Below, one piece after another: positions 7,206 to 15,737 of a stretch of 36,892 nucleotides of DNA. Numbering within the stretch: position 1 is the stretch's first letter; each line of letters opens with the position of its first letter. Below the pieces are notes generated by a model. That model had not been told where the DNA came from. It saw only the letters and a list, made by a program, of their open reading frames with translations, and made no database searches. Origin of the DNA: Lysobacterales bacterium (lineage in GTDB: Bacteria; Pseudomonadota; Gammaproteobacteria; Xanthomonadales; Marinicellaceae); assembly GCA_020442635.1 (NCBI GenBank), contig JAGRJR010000031.1, positions 1 through 36,892 of the forward strand, in the 5' to 3' direction. The position numbers and the translations under genes are program-made.

Positions 7206-8192
7206 ATGATTGATTTTAAGTTTGGGCAAGTGATGTCCACCTTATGGAAAACCAAAGAGTTTGTCATATTCAGATTTTTGATTTATATGGCCATTACTTT
7301 GGCCTATATCATTGGAACAGGTGCCGGTGGCGGTATTGGTTATTTGGTGGGTAGCGCAGGTGATGGTAAGGAGGCTGGCTTGTTTTATGGTATGGTCGGT
7401 GGCTTCTCACTGGTCAGTGGTGTGCTATATTACATAAGGGAATACTTGTTGTATCTGGTTAAAGCAGGACATATTGCTGTGATTGTTAAACATCTGGATG
7501 GAGAACCTATGCCGGATGGCAAGAGCCAGGTTAAATACGCTCAAGAAGTGGTTAAAGAGCGTTTTAAAGAATCTTCTGTATTGTTTGGTGTAGATCAGCT
7601 GATTAAAGGTGTATTAAAGACATTTAATCGAATTTTTTCAGGCGTGATGTCTTTTATTCCGGTGTTGCCACAGGGCCTGGTAAATTTCGTCAATGCTGTC
7701 ATCAACATGTCATTGACTTATGTGGATGAAGTGATTTTGGCTTATTACATTCGCAATAACTCAGAGAATCCTTGGGAAGATTCACGAAAAGCTTTGGTGC
7801 TATATGCGCAAAATTACAAAACGTTTTTGAAAAACGCTTTGTTTCTGACCATTATTACCTGGGTACTGTCTCTGGTGGTACTGCTTTTGGTGTTTGGGCC
7901 ATTGGCCTGGATTTTAAGTGTGGTTGGTTATACTGGAAATACATGGGTTTTGATTCTGGCTATTGTAACGGCTTGGGGTATCAAGGCTGCTTTGATTGAC
8001 CCGATTGCCATGACGGCATTAATGCAAGTATTTTTTAAAGTCACTGAAGGTCAAGAGCCCAATCCAGAATGGGAAGCCAAGTTAGAGCGTGGCTCCAAGA
8101 AATTCGTTGAACTGAAAAACAAAGCCGTAGGTTGGGCGAAATCTAAATTTGGTGGTTCCAGAACCGAATCGCCTCAAATCGAAGAAAAATAA
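7206..8192 (+). CDS. Integral membrane protein of unknown function
   Basis: 328 residues with about five to six hydrophobic segments. Two are near the start (around 22-50 and 58-78), with a glycine-rich GTGAGGGIGYLVG between. There is a weaker amphipathic region near 135-170, then strong segments near 214-245 and 250-268. The C-terminal tail from about 290 is charged and probably cytosolic. I do not recognise the family with certainty. A good ribosome site (GAGGAGAGG) precedes the ATG. It follows trpS by 27 bases and may be cotranscribed with it. A GC-rich hairpin lies just after the stop. Confidence 0.8.
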   Translation: MIDFKFGQVMSTLWKTKEFVIFRFLIYMAITLAYIIGTGAGGGIGYLVGSAGDGKEAGLFYGMVGGFSLVSGVLYYIREYLLYLVKAGHIAVIVKHLDGEPMPDGKSQVKYAQEVVKERFKESSVLFGVDQLIKGVLKTFNRIFSGVMSFIPVLPQGLVNFVNAVINMSLTYVDEVILAYYIRNNSENPWEDSRKALVLYAQNYKTFLKNALFLTIITWVLSLVVLLLVFGPLAWILSVVGYTGNTWVLILAIVTAWGIKAALIDPIAMTALMQVFFKVTEGQEPNPEWEAKLERGSKKFVELKNKAVGWAKSKFGGSRTESPQIEEK

Positions 8193-8204
8193 ACGATTGG
8201 CTGC

Positions 8205-8226
8205 GCGCCTGAACACGATCAGGCGC
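8205..8226 (+). terminator. GC-rich hairpin between membrane-protein gene and atl
   Basis: GCGCCTGA / TCAGGCGC form a perfect 8-base-pair stem with a 6-base loop, followed by CTGACTCTTTT. It could be a weak terminator for the upstream gene. It also ends 9 bases before the TTG I chose as start of the next gene, so it may hide that gene's initiation region. The right arm is also part of the 12-base palindrome TCAGGCGCCTGA (8219-8230). Confidence 0.45.
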
Positions 8227-8235
8227 CTGACTCTT

Positions 8236-8547
8236 TTGCAAGATTTCACCCTAAAAATCATTAAGACCATCAGTCAGATTCCAGCTGGGAAGGTGGCTAC
8301 TTACGGACAAATTGCTGCCATGGCGGGCAACCATCGTGGTGCAAGACAGGTGTCACGGGTATTACACACTTGTAGCAGTAAGTACCAACTGCCATGGCAT
8401 CGGGTGATAGGAGTCGGTGGTAAAATTTCTATCCCCAAAGATCAAAGCGGTTACCACAGACAAAAATCAAAATTACAAGCTGAAGGCGTTGAATTTGGTC
8501 TGCAAGATAGAATCGACCTGCATGTTTTTCAGTGGCAAGGTCAATAA
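8236..8547 (+). CDS. atl: Alkyltransferase-like protein (Atl)
   Basis: Binds O6-alkylguanine in DNA and flags it for nucleotide excision repair, without transferring the alkyl group. It resembles the C-terminal domain of O6-methylguanine-DNA methyltransferase: PAGKVATYGQIA, then the helix-turn-helix with the arginine finger (GARQVSRVLH). The active-site PCHRV is PWHRVIG here, so tryptophan replaces the catalytic cysteine, the hallmark of Atl. No ATG precedes the conserved core. TTG at 8236 gives 103 residues, the family length. TTG at 8197, or at 8149 overlapping the previous gene, are alternatives. The start has no good ribosome site. Confidence 0.85.
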   Translation: MQDFTLKIIKTISQIPAGKVATYGQIAAMAGNHRGARQVSRVLHTCSSKYQLPWHRVIGVGGKISIPKDQSGYHRQKSKLQAEGVEFGLQDRIDLHVFQWQGQ

Positions 8548-8613
8548 ACTGATAGAGACCTTTAGTCCATTTGGTTATACTATTGAATTCTATTTATTCT
8601 TTTTAGCAATTCG

Positions 8614-9918
8614 ATGATTCCAGTCAGTGAATACAGTAAACGACGCAAGCAGTTGATGAAAATTGCTGGTGGTCATTCCATTACGCTATTGGGCAGTCGA
8701 CCTGAGTACATACGTAACGGTGACGTGCCCCATTATTATCGTCAGGACAGTGATTTTTATTATTTGACCGGTTTTAATGAACCTGACGCTGTGGTGGTAC
8801 TAATTCCCAGCAGAAAAGGTGAGCAACAAATTTTGTTTTGCCGTGAAGCTGACCCCCAAAAAATGATTTGGGATGGACCTATGGCAGGAACCAGGGGCGC
8901 AATTGATGATTATGGTTTTGATGCTGCTTATGACATCAGGGAAATTGACCAACGAATGCCTGGACTGATCGAGGGTTGTGAAAAAATCTGTTTTAAAATC
9001 GGTGACAGTGATGAATTTGATCAGAAAATTGCTTTTTGGGTGAAGGCCATAGAAACCAGAAAAGGGCAAAAATCCAAAGCACCAGAAGAATTTATGTCAA
9101 TCAGTCATGTGATTCATGACATGCGTTTGTACAAAAGCCGCGCTGAAATAAAATGTATGAAAAAATCGGCAGAATTAGCTGCTGAAGCGCACATTCGCAT
9201 GATGCATGCCGCTAAACCAGGCATGTACGAGTATCAATTGCAAGCCGAATACCAACACCACCTCATTCAAAATCAATCTCATTGGAGCTATCCACCGATC
9301 ATTGGCAGTGGAGAAAATAGTAATATTTTACATTACATCAATAACAATGCGCAGATGCAGGATGGTGATTTGGTGCTGATTGATGCGGGTGCTGAATATG
9401 ACTTCTACGCTTCGGACATTACCCGTACTTTTCCAGTAAATGGACGATTCTCCGCAAGACAAAAAGATTTGTATGAAGTGGTGTTACAAGCCCAAATGGA
9501 TGCCATAGAACAGGTGAAAGTGGGTAAGCACTGGAATGAGTTTCATGATGCAGCGGTTAATACCATCAGTCAGGGTTTATTGGATTTGAAAATTATTAAA
9601 GGAACTTTAGATCAAGTGCTTGAGGAAAAAACTTATAGCAATTATTACATGCACATGACTGGCCATTGGCTGGGTTTGGATGTTCATGATTGTGGAGATT
9701 ACCGGGTTGATGATTTGTGGGTGGAACTGGAAGACAGTATGGTTCTAACCATAGAACCTGGTATCTACATCAGTGAAAACTCGAAAGCGCCAAAGAAGTG
9801 GCGGGGTATAGGTATTCGTATTGAGGATGATGTGCAAGTCAGCAAAAAAGGACCGGTAATTCTCAGCGAAAAAGCGCCCAAAACCATCAAAGAAATTGAA
9901 GACATTATGCAGGGGTGA
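8614..9918 (+). CDS. pepP: Xaa-Pro aminopeptidase
   Basis: Cytoplasmic M24 metallopeptidase that removes an N-terminal residue preceding proline. It has the PepP N-terminal domain (RQDSDFYYLTGFNEPDAV) and the pita-bread catalytic domain. Metal ligands seen are Asp257 (LIDAGAEYD), Asp268 (ASDITRTF), His in TGHWLGLDVHD, Glu in LTIEPGIY, and Glu in GIRIEDDV. The length of 434 is close to E. coli PepP (441). There is no clear ribosome site before the ATG. Its stop overlaps the region upstream of the next gene's ATG by design: the next ribosome site (AGGGG) lies in its last codons. Confidence 0.93.
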   Translation: MIPVSEYSKRRKQLMKIAGGHSITLLGSRPEYIRNGDVPHYYRQDSDFYYLTGFNEPDAVVVLIPSRKGEQQILFCREADPQKMIWDGPMAGTRGAIDDYGFDAAYDIREIDQRMPGLIEGCEKICFKIGDSDEFDQKIAFWVKAIETRKGQKSKAPEEFMSISHVIHDMRLYKSRAEIKCMKKSAELAAEAHIRMMHAAKPGMYEYQLQAEYQHHLIQNQSHWSYPPIIGSGENSNILHYINNNAQMQDGDLVLIDAGAEYDFYASDITRTFPVNGRFSARQKDLYEVVLQAQMDAIEQVKVGKHWNEFHDAAVNTISQGLLDLKIIKGTLDQVLEEKTYSNYYMHMTGHWLGLDVHDCGDYRVDDLWVELEDSMVLTIEPGIYISENSKAPKKWRGIGIRIEDDVQVSKKGPVILSEKAPKTIKEIEDIMQG

Positions 9919-9920
9919 TT

Positions 9921-11189
9921 ATGAAAAAAGTACTATTATTATGTTTTTTGGTTTTCAGCCACTTAAGTTGGTCGATGAACATCAAATGTGGCGGTTTGTT
10001 CGATGCTGAATCTGGCAAAATGCTGAAAAATCAAGTGGTTACCATTGAATCCAATCAATTTACGGCTATTGAGCCCTATAAGCAACAGGACATAGACTTG
10101 GATTATAGTGAACAATTTTGTTTGCCAGGCTTGATGGACATGCATACTCATCTTACTTTTGAAATTAATCCAAATTCCTATCTGCAAAAGTATGAATTGG
10201 ATGCTGCTGATGTCGCCTACAACGCCGCTTTGTATGCACAAAGAACTTTGGATGCAGGATTTACTACGGTACGTGATTTGGGTGATTCCTTCAATGTTTC
10301 AGTGGCATTGAAAAAAGCCATTAATCAAGGCAAAGTTCCTGGACCCAGAATTTTCACTGCTACCAAATCATTGGCAACCACTGGTGGCCATGCAGATCCC
10401 AGTAATGGTTATCGAGATGGTTTGTTTCCACCTACCACCCCAGATCATGGTGTTATCAATGGCCCCAGTGATGCCATGAAGGCTGTGCGCAAACGTTACC
10501 AGGATGGAGCAGATCTGATCAAAATTACCGCTACAGGTGGTGTATTGAGTCAGGCAGCCAGTGGTGACAATGCCCAATTTAATGAGGAGGAACTGAATGC
10601 TTTGATGGCTACAGCCAAAGATTATGGATTCAAGGTGGCCGCCCATGCTCATGGTAAAGGTGGTATGAAAAGAGCGATTGAAGCAGGTGTAGCCAGTATT
10701 GAACATGGTACTTACCTTGATGATGAAATCATCAAACTGATGAAAAAACATGGCACATATCTGGTACCCACTTTAATTGCTGGTGACTGGGTGACAGAGA
10801 AATCAAAAAATGAAGGTTTTTTCCCACCAGTTGTGGCCAAAAAAGCAGCCACTATTGGTCCTGTCATTGCCGGTTCATTTAACAAAGCTTTTAAGGCCGG
10901 TGTCAAAATTGCTTTGGGTACCGACAGTGGTGTGTCGGAACATGGTCGCAATGGCGAAGAATTTGGTCTGATGGTCAAATATGGTATGGCTCCGGCAGAA
11001 GCTTTACAAGCAGGCACAATCTATGCGGCTGATTTATTAGGTCAAAGTGAACAATTGGGGCAAATTAAGACAGGATTCTTGGCCGATATGGTGGTGGTTA
11101 AAGAAAACCCATTGGAAAACATCGATACCATGAAACAGGTCGATGTGGTCATCAAAGATGGTAAGGTGGTTAAAAGTAGGGCAAAATAA
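9921..11189 (+). CDS. Exported amidohydrolase, prolidase/carboxypeptidase-like
   Basis: Amidohydrolase-superfamily enzyme (imidazolonepropionase / Xaa-Pro dipeptidase-like group). A signal peptide (MKKVLLLCFLVFSHLSWS) predicts a periplasmic location. Binuclear metal ligands are all visible: HTH near 75-77 (MDMHTHL), the carboxylated-Lys candidate in DLIKITATGG, His in AAHAHGKG, His in SIEHGTYLD, and Asp in LGTDSGVS. Related enzymes from Caulobacter hydrolyse acyl- or dipeptide-linked Lys/Arg, so a dipeptide or N-acyl amino acid substrate is likely, but which is not visible. The ATG at 9921 with AGGGG ahead is preferred over the GTG at 9915. Its position directly after pepP suggests peptide salvage. 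Confidence 0.85.
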   Translation: MKKVLLLCFLVFSHLSWSMNIKCGGLFDAESGKMLKNQVVTIESNQFTAIEPYKQQDIDLDYSEQFCLPGLMDMHTHLTFEINPNSYLQKYELDAADVAYNAALYAQRTLDAGFTTVRDLGDSFNVSVALKKAINQGKVPGPRIFTATKSLATTGGHADPSNGYRDGLFPPTTPDHGVINGPSDAMKAVRKRYQDGADLIKITATGGVLSQAASGDNAQFNEEELNALMATAKDYGFKVAAHAHGKGGMKRAIEAGVASIEHGTYLDDEIIKLMKKHGTYLVPTLIAGDWVTEKSKNEGFFPPVVAKKAATIGPVIAGSFNKAFKAGVKIALGTDSGVSEHGRNGEEFGLMVKYGMAPAEALQAGTIYAADLLGQSEQLGQIKTGFLADMVVVKENPLENIDTMKQVDVVIKDGKVVKSRAK

Positions 11190-11217
11190 TTAATGCTAAC
11201 GTACTTTCAGATTCAGC

Positions 11218-14200
11218 ATGACTGACAGGGAAACTGCAGAAAAAGCCGAACAATTCAATGCATTGTTGCGCCAGGCATTTTTGTTGGAAACAAAAGAACT
11301 GGATGCTTTTTTGAACCAAGTTGAAGACCCTGAATTACGTCGACAGTTGGATTACATTGTTAAAACTGCTGATGCCTCCACCGCTTTAATGTTCAAAACT
11401 GGTATTGCCGGAAATTCAGTTAAACTAAACAATCCAGAGTCATTTCATCTCTTGCCGGGTGAAAGAGTAGGGCGCTTCAGGGTAGAAAAAGTCATTGCTC
11501 AAGGCGGAATGGGTTTGGTTTATAAAGGCTATGATGAACTGTTAGGCAGACACGTGGCAATTAAAACCATCCGCCCCGACTATGCATTTAAACCAGCAAC
11601 CCAACAGCGTTTTATTCGTGAAGCTCAAATTTTATCAAAAATCAATGACAGCAGAATATGTCAAATTTATGATTTTATAGATCAAAACGACTGTGAGTTC
11701 ATTGTGCTTGAGTACATTGATGGTAAGAATCTTAATGATAGGGAAACTGCTTTAGCACAAACTGACCAGCTTGAACTTTTTGTTCAATTAGCTGAAGCTT
11801 TGGAAAGTGCGCATCAGCAAGGCATTATTCATCGTGACCTTAAACCTGATAATTTAATGGTTACAGGCGAACCGTCGTTAAAAATTCTTGATTTTGGTAT
11901 TGCCAGATCAGCTGCAAATACTCCTTTGATTGAACTTCAAAAGTCTGATTCGACTGAAAACAAAAACGCTCAAAGTGATTTGACTGTTGCCGGTAGTATA
12001 ATGGGTACTCTGAGATACATGAGTCCCGAACAAGTCAGAGGCGAAGAAGTGACTACCGCCAGTGACATGTATTCAGTCGGAGTGATTTTACAAGAGACAC
12101 TTACAGGCGAGTTTGCTTATGAGTTAAATGACACCAATGAACTGAGAAATCAGGTGGCATATGCTCATTTAACTAACCCCAAAAATCTGCCACATTCACT
12201 ACAGTCAATTATCAGTGACTTGACTCAATTAGAAGCTGAAAAAAGGCTTTCTGCCAATGAGTTAAAACAACGACTAAAGCACTATATCGACAAACCACAA
12301 AGACAGAAAAAAAACCTTTTGGTTGCTTCATTGTTTTGCTTGGTTCTTGTGGCTACTTGGTTTTGGTATTTCAGGTACGAAGAAGCCAGCAAAACTCAGG
12401 TTTTCAACGATTATTTAATTGAAGCAGAAACCTTGGGTAATCAACTAAGCCAAATTTTCACATTACCAATTCACGACATTACTTCGGAAATTGAACTGAA
12501 TAAAAACAAGGCAATCTCATTGGTTGAACAGATTGAGCAAGACCCATTGCTTGATGATCCAAGTAAAGCTTATTTACAAGGTATTGCTTATAAAAATGTA
12601 CTTCAATTTAAAGAAGCCTTCTATTTATTAGAAAAAAGCTGGAGCCTAGGATTTAAAAACGATCAGGTTATTCATGAATTAGCCGATTCAGCCATAAGAT
12701 TGTGGTGGAATACTGAATTCAATGGTTTTTTAACTTCGAAACCATTGGAGGAAGCGGCTGTTTTTAGGCAAAAAGCCTATGATTACGCGCAGCTAAGCAA
12801 AGATGCTGGGGGGCAAGTAAACAGTATTGCTTCTGCTTATTTGCTTTGGAGGTTACAAAAATTTGATGAAGCTTTAGACATGATTGATGAGGCTCTAGAA
12901 TCGGCTGATTGGCAATATGATGGTTATTTATTAAAAGCGGGTATCTATACCAATAAAATAATGACACTTGACACAGGTCGAACTGCAGAAGAATCTTATC
13001 AAATGGGGTTAGATGCAATCAAAGCCTATGAATTAGCTGTTGAAAGAGCAAGAAGTCATCCGGGTTCTTATGTGGGGGTGTGCCAAATGAATAAAAGAGT
13101 TATTCGTGAAGCTTTAACCAACTCAGGTTTCGATGTTGATCCATTATTTAAAAATGGCGTACAGGCTTGTAAACAGGCTTTATTAGTATTGCCCAAAGAT
13201 CCGTATGTAAGGTCAGTTTTGGCCTCCATTTATGTCACATACTCAGAAGTTCAGTTGCAAAAGGGACATGACATCAGCCACTTACTGGATGAAGCTCAGA
13301 AATGGATTGATGAAGATATTGCTTATTTCCCTAAAGATTCCAGTTATCTGAATAAAGCTGAAATTCACAGTAAAAAAGCCCAAATCAATAATCGGAAAGG
13401 ACTAGATCCTCAACCCCAAATTGAATTAGCTGTTGAGGCTTATAAAAAAGCAAGTAAACTGAACCCGAATACGCTGAGTGAGAATACCATCGGAGTTTTG
13501 TATAACCTCGAGATTTTGGCACAATTTCAACTGGCAAGAGGGCTAGATGTCAGCAGTACTTTTGCTGAAGCGCAATCAGCTTTTAAACGATTTTATCAGG
13601 CCGAAATCGAACGTTATCACACACAATTGGTGGTAGTTCATATGAATACAGCCGCGATTTACTATGTTTATGCCAAATATTTGTTGTTGATTGGCGAACC
13701 GGTCAACCAAGTTGTCGAAAAAGGTTTGGAAATACTGAATCAACAACCAGAAATATTTGCAAATGAGTCATTTATTTACGGTATTAAAGCCCAATTATTA
13801 AGTGCCTTGGTTAAACAAAAACTCAATGATTCTGATGAGACAACTGAAGCATTGGAATTACTTCATCGTAATATTGACCAAGCTTTAGACTTATTTCCCA
13901 ACCAAAATGAACTGTTGTTGATTAAAGCCAATGGTTTATTCTTTTCCCAACAAAACGATGCTTTTTTAAAACAGCCATCACTGATCACAAATGAAGAAAT
14001 AAAGTTGTATTACCAAAAAGCTATAGATGCTAATCCAGGATTTGCGCCATCTTACGTAGATTTTGCGAAGTATTTAGGTTATTTGGCAAATAATGCCGAG
14101 GCGTCCAAAACACGCCTTTCTATTATTACCGCTGCCATTCAGCAGTGTGATTTTGCATTGCAGATTAATCCTAACTTAGCTGAAGCTTACTCTTTCAAGG

Positions 14201-14292
14201 CTGATTTGTTGACACTTAAAAATAGCAGCCAAGAAGAAATTGACCAATTAAAAAGGCAGGCCAAGACTCTGAATCCATTGTTCGCAAAATAA
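11218..14292 (+). CDS. Membrane Ser/Thr protein kinase with large TPR-like domain
   Basis: 1024 residues. The N-terminal 75 residues form a small helical region, followed by a Hanks-type kinase (about 82-350) with all key motifs: AQGGMGLVYKG glycine loop, VAIKTI lysine, HRDLKPDN catalytic loop (His205), ILDFGIA metal site, and MSPEQ in place of APE. One membrane segment lies near 364-384. The remaining 640 residues are TPR-like alpha repeats (for example AYEKA- and ALDL-type pairs), which would be periplasmic if the kinase is cytosolic. The protein may sense or scaffold something outside the cytoplasm. No phosphatase or sigma-factor partner is next to it. It ends 5 bases from the convergent selO. 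Confidence 0.9.
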   Translation: MTDRETAEKAEQFNALLRQAFLLETKELDAFLNQVEDPELRRQLDYIVKTADASTALMFKTGIAGNSVKLNNPESFHLLPGERVGRFRVEKVIAQGGMGLVYKGYDELLGRHVAIKTIRPDYAFKPATQQRFIREAQILSKINDSRICQIYDFIDQNDCEFIVLEYIDGKNLNDRETALAQTDQLELFVQLAEALESAHQQGIIHRDLKPDNLMVTGEPSLKILDFGIARSAANTPLIELQKSDSTENKNAQSDLTVAGSIMGTLRYMSPEQVRGEEVTTASDMYSVGVILQETLTGEFAYELNDTNELRNQVAYAHLTNPKNLPHSLQSIISDLTQLEAEKRLSANELKQRLKHYIDKPQRQKKNLLVASLFCLVLVATWFWYFRYEEASKTQVFNDYLIEAETLGNQLSQIFTLPIHDITSEIELNKNKAISLVEQIEQDPLLDDPSKAYLQGIAYKNVLQFKEAFYLLEKSWSLGFKNDQVIHELADSAIRLWWNTEFNGFLTSKPLEEAAVFRQKAYDYAQLSKDAGGQVNSIASAYLLWRLQKFDEALDMIDEALESADWQYDGYLLKAGIYTNKIMTLDTGRTAEESYQMGLDAIKAYELAVERARSHPGSYVGVCQMNKRVIREALTNSGFDVDPLFKNGVQACKQALLVLPKDPYVRSVLASIYVTYSEVQLQKGHDISHLLDEAQKWIDEDIAYFPKDSSYLNKAEIHSKKAQINNRKGLDPQPQIELAVEAYKKASKLNPNTLSENTIGVLYNLEILAQFQLARGLDVSSTFAEAQSAFKRFYQAEIERYHTQLVVVHMNTAAIYYVYAKYLLLIGEPVNQVVEKGLEILNQQPEIFANESFIYGIKAQLLSALVKQKLNDSDETTEALELLHRNIDQALDLFPNQNELLLIKANGLFFSQQNDAFLKQPSLITNEEIKLYYQKAIDANPGFAPSYVDFAKYLGYLANNAEASKTRLSIITAAIQQCDFALQINPNLAEAYSFKADLLTLKNSSQEEIDQLKRQAKTLNPLFAK

Positions 14293-14297
14293 ATGAG

Positions 14298-15737
14298 TCA
14301 GGTACCACAAAATGTTTGGTAGCTTTCATTAAATTCAGGGTTGGGTTTCTGGTATTTTTCGGTGGTTTCAGTCAAAGTGTAGGGCGACTCTAAGGGTTTG
14401 AGAAATTTCCAAACGCGTTCAGCACTCTGATGTGTTTCGACGTGAGCTAAGACGGCTTCGATATGGTAATTTCTTGGTATCAGAAGTGGGTTGTTTTGCC
14501 TCATCAACATGCTTGTTTCATGAGACGAAGCGTTGTTTTCAGTCAACAGCATTTGCCATTTTTCGTACCAGTCATTGAAAGTTGGATGCGGCGATTGTTT
14601 GCTTTGCAGTGATGAGGTCAAATAATCAAATGTTTGGGTGTAGTCTAGTTGATTTTGTTGCATTAAAACTAACAACTCTTGAGATAATTTCTTGATGGCA
14701 GGGTTTGCTTCGTTGAACCCAAGTTTATGTGCCAGCATCAAATAATAGGCCGTTTTGAACGTGGGTACAAATCCTTCTAATAGTGGCATGACCTGATTAA
14801 TGGCGTGGTTTTGATTGTCATCAATCAGCGGAATGAAACATTCAGCCAGCCTCACCATATTCCATTGTGCTATGTTGGGCTGATTGGCAAAAGCATAACG
14901 TCCTGATTCATCAATTGAACTGAATACTGTGGCAGGATTATAAACTTCGAGCATGGCACATGGGCCATAGTCTATGGTTTCACCTGAGAGCAGGATATTA
15001 TCAGTGTTCATGACGCCATGAATGAATCCAACACGCATCCAGTTGACAATTAATTCTATTTGTTTATCAATAACATGTGATAATAACTTAATATATTTAT
15101 TTGGTTCGTTTTTATTTATTTGCGGGTAGTGTCTATCAATGGCAAGGTCAACCAATTGTTCCAATTCAACATACAAACCGCGTGCTGCAAAATACTCAAA
15201 AGTGCCTATTCGAAGATGAGAAGTTGCCACCCTGGTAATAATGGCTCCAGTGGTGGGTTGTTGTCGAAATAATGTCTCATCTGTAGTCACTACTGCCAGC
15301 GTTCGGGTTGTGGGAACACCTAAAGCATACATGGCTTCAGACATGATGTATTCACGGACTGCAGGTTTGATGGCACATCTACCATCACCATTGCGTGAAA
15401 AAGGTGTGCGCCCTGAACCTTTCAAATGTATTTCTTGTATTTGTCTGCGCAGATTATTAAATTCACCCAACAAATGTGCTCGACCATCTCCCAATTGTGG
15501 ATTGAAATGACCAAATTGGTGACCTGCATAGGCCATGGCTACAGGTTTTGAGCCACTGAACAGCTTTTGCCCGGAAAAATATTGTGCCTGTTCTGTTTCG
15601 GTTAAATCCAAACCCAGCTGTTCAGCCAAAGGTTGGTTCCACAACAATATCTTTGGATGACCAATTTTTTCAGGTAGGGTGGGAATGGCAAACTGTCTGC
15701 CCAAGTCTGCATATTGATGTTGCATCATTCTAATCAT
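14298..15737 (-). CDS. selO: SelO protein adenylyltransferase (YdiU family)
   Basis: Pseudokinase-fold enzyme that transfers AMP to proteins and is linked to redox stress. Typical strings are YAGHQFGHFNPQLGDGRAHL, LKGSGRTPFSRNGDGR, the GVPTTRTLAVV region, and HGVMNTDN with IDYGPCAMLE in the active site. The start at 15737 gives about 480 residues, the family length, and removes an N-terminal extension that would overlap the pump gene. The C terminus ends CGT: a cysteine at the third-last place, where human SELENOO has selenocysteine. Its ATG overlaps the RND stop (TGATG), so it is translationally coupled to an efflux pump, an unusual partner. Confidence 0.93.
   Translation of the reverse strand: MIRMMQHQYADLGRQFAIPTLPEKIGHPKILLWNQPLAEQLGLDLTETEQAQYFSGQKLFSGSKPVAMAYAGHQFGHFNPQLGDGRAHLLGEFNNLRRQIQEIHLKGSGRTPFSRNGDGRCAIKPAVREYIMSEAMYALGVPTTRTLAVVTTDETLFRQQPTTGAIITRVATSHLRIGTFEYFAARGLYVELEQLVDLAIDRHYPQINKNEPNKYIKLLSHVIDKQIELIVNWMRVGFIHGVMNTDNILLSGETIDYGPCAMLEVYNPATVFSSIDESGRYAFANQPNIAQWNMVRLAECFIPLIDDNQNHAINQVMPLLEGFVPTFKTAYYLMLAHKLGFNEANPAIKKLSQELLVLMQQNQLDYTQTFDYLTSSLQSKQSPHPTFNDWYEKWQMLLTENNASSHETSMLMRQNNPLLIPRNYHIEAVLAHVETHQSAERVWKFLKPLESPYTLTETTEKYQKPNPEFNESYQTFCGT

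Noticed and set aside
8149..8235. N-terminal extension of atl overlapping the membrane-protein gene
   Set aside because: Starts at TTG inside the previous gene; the extra residues are basic and unlike the family, whose members begin near the TTG at 8236.
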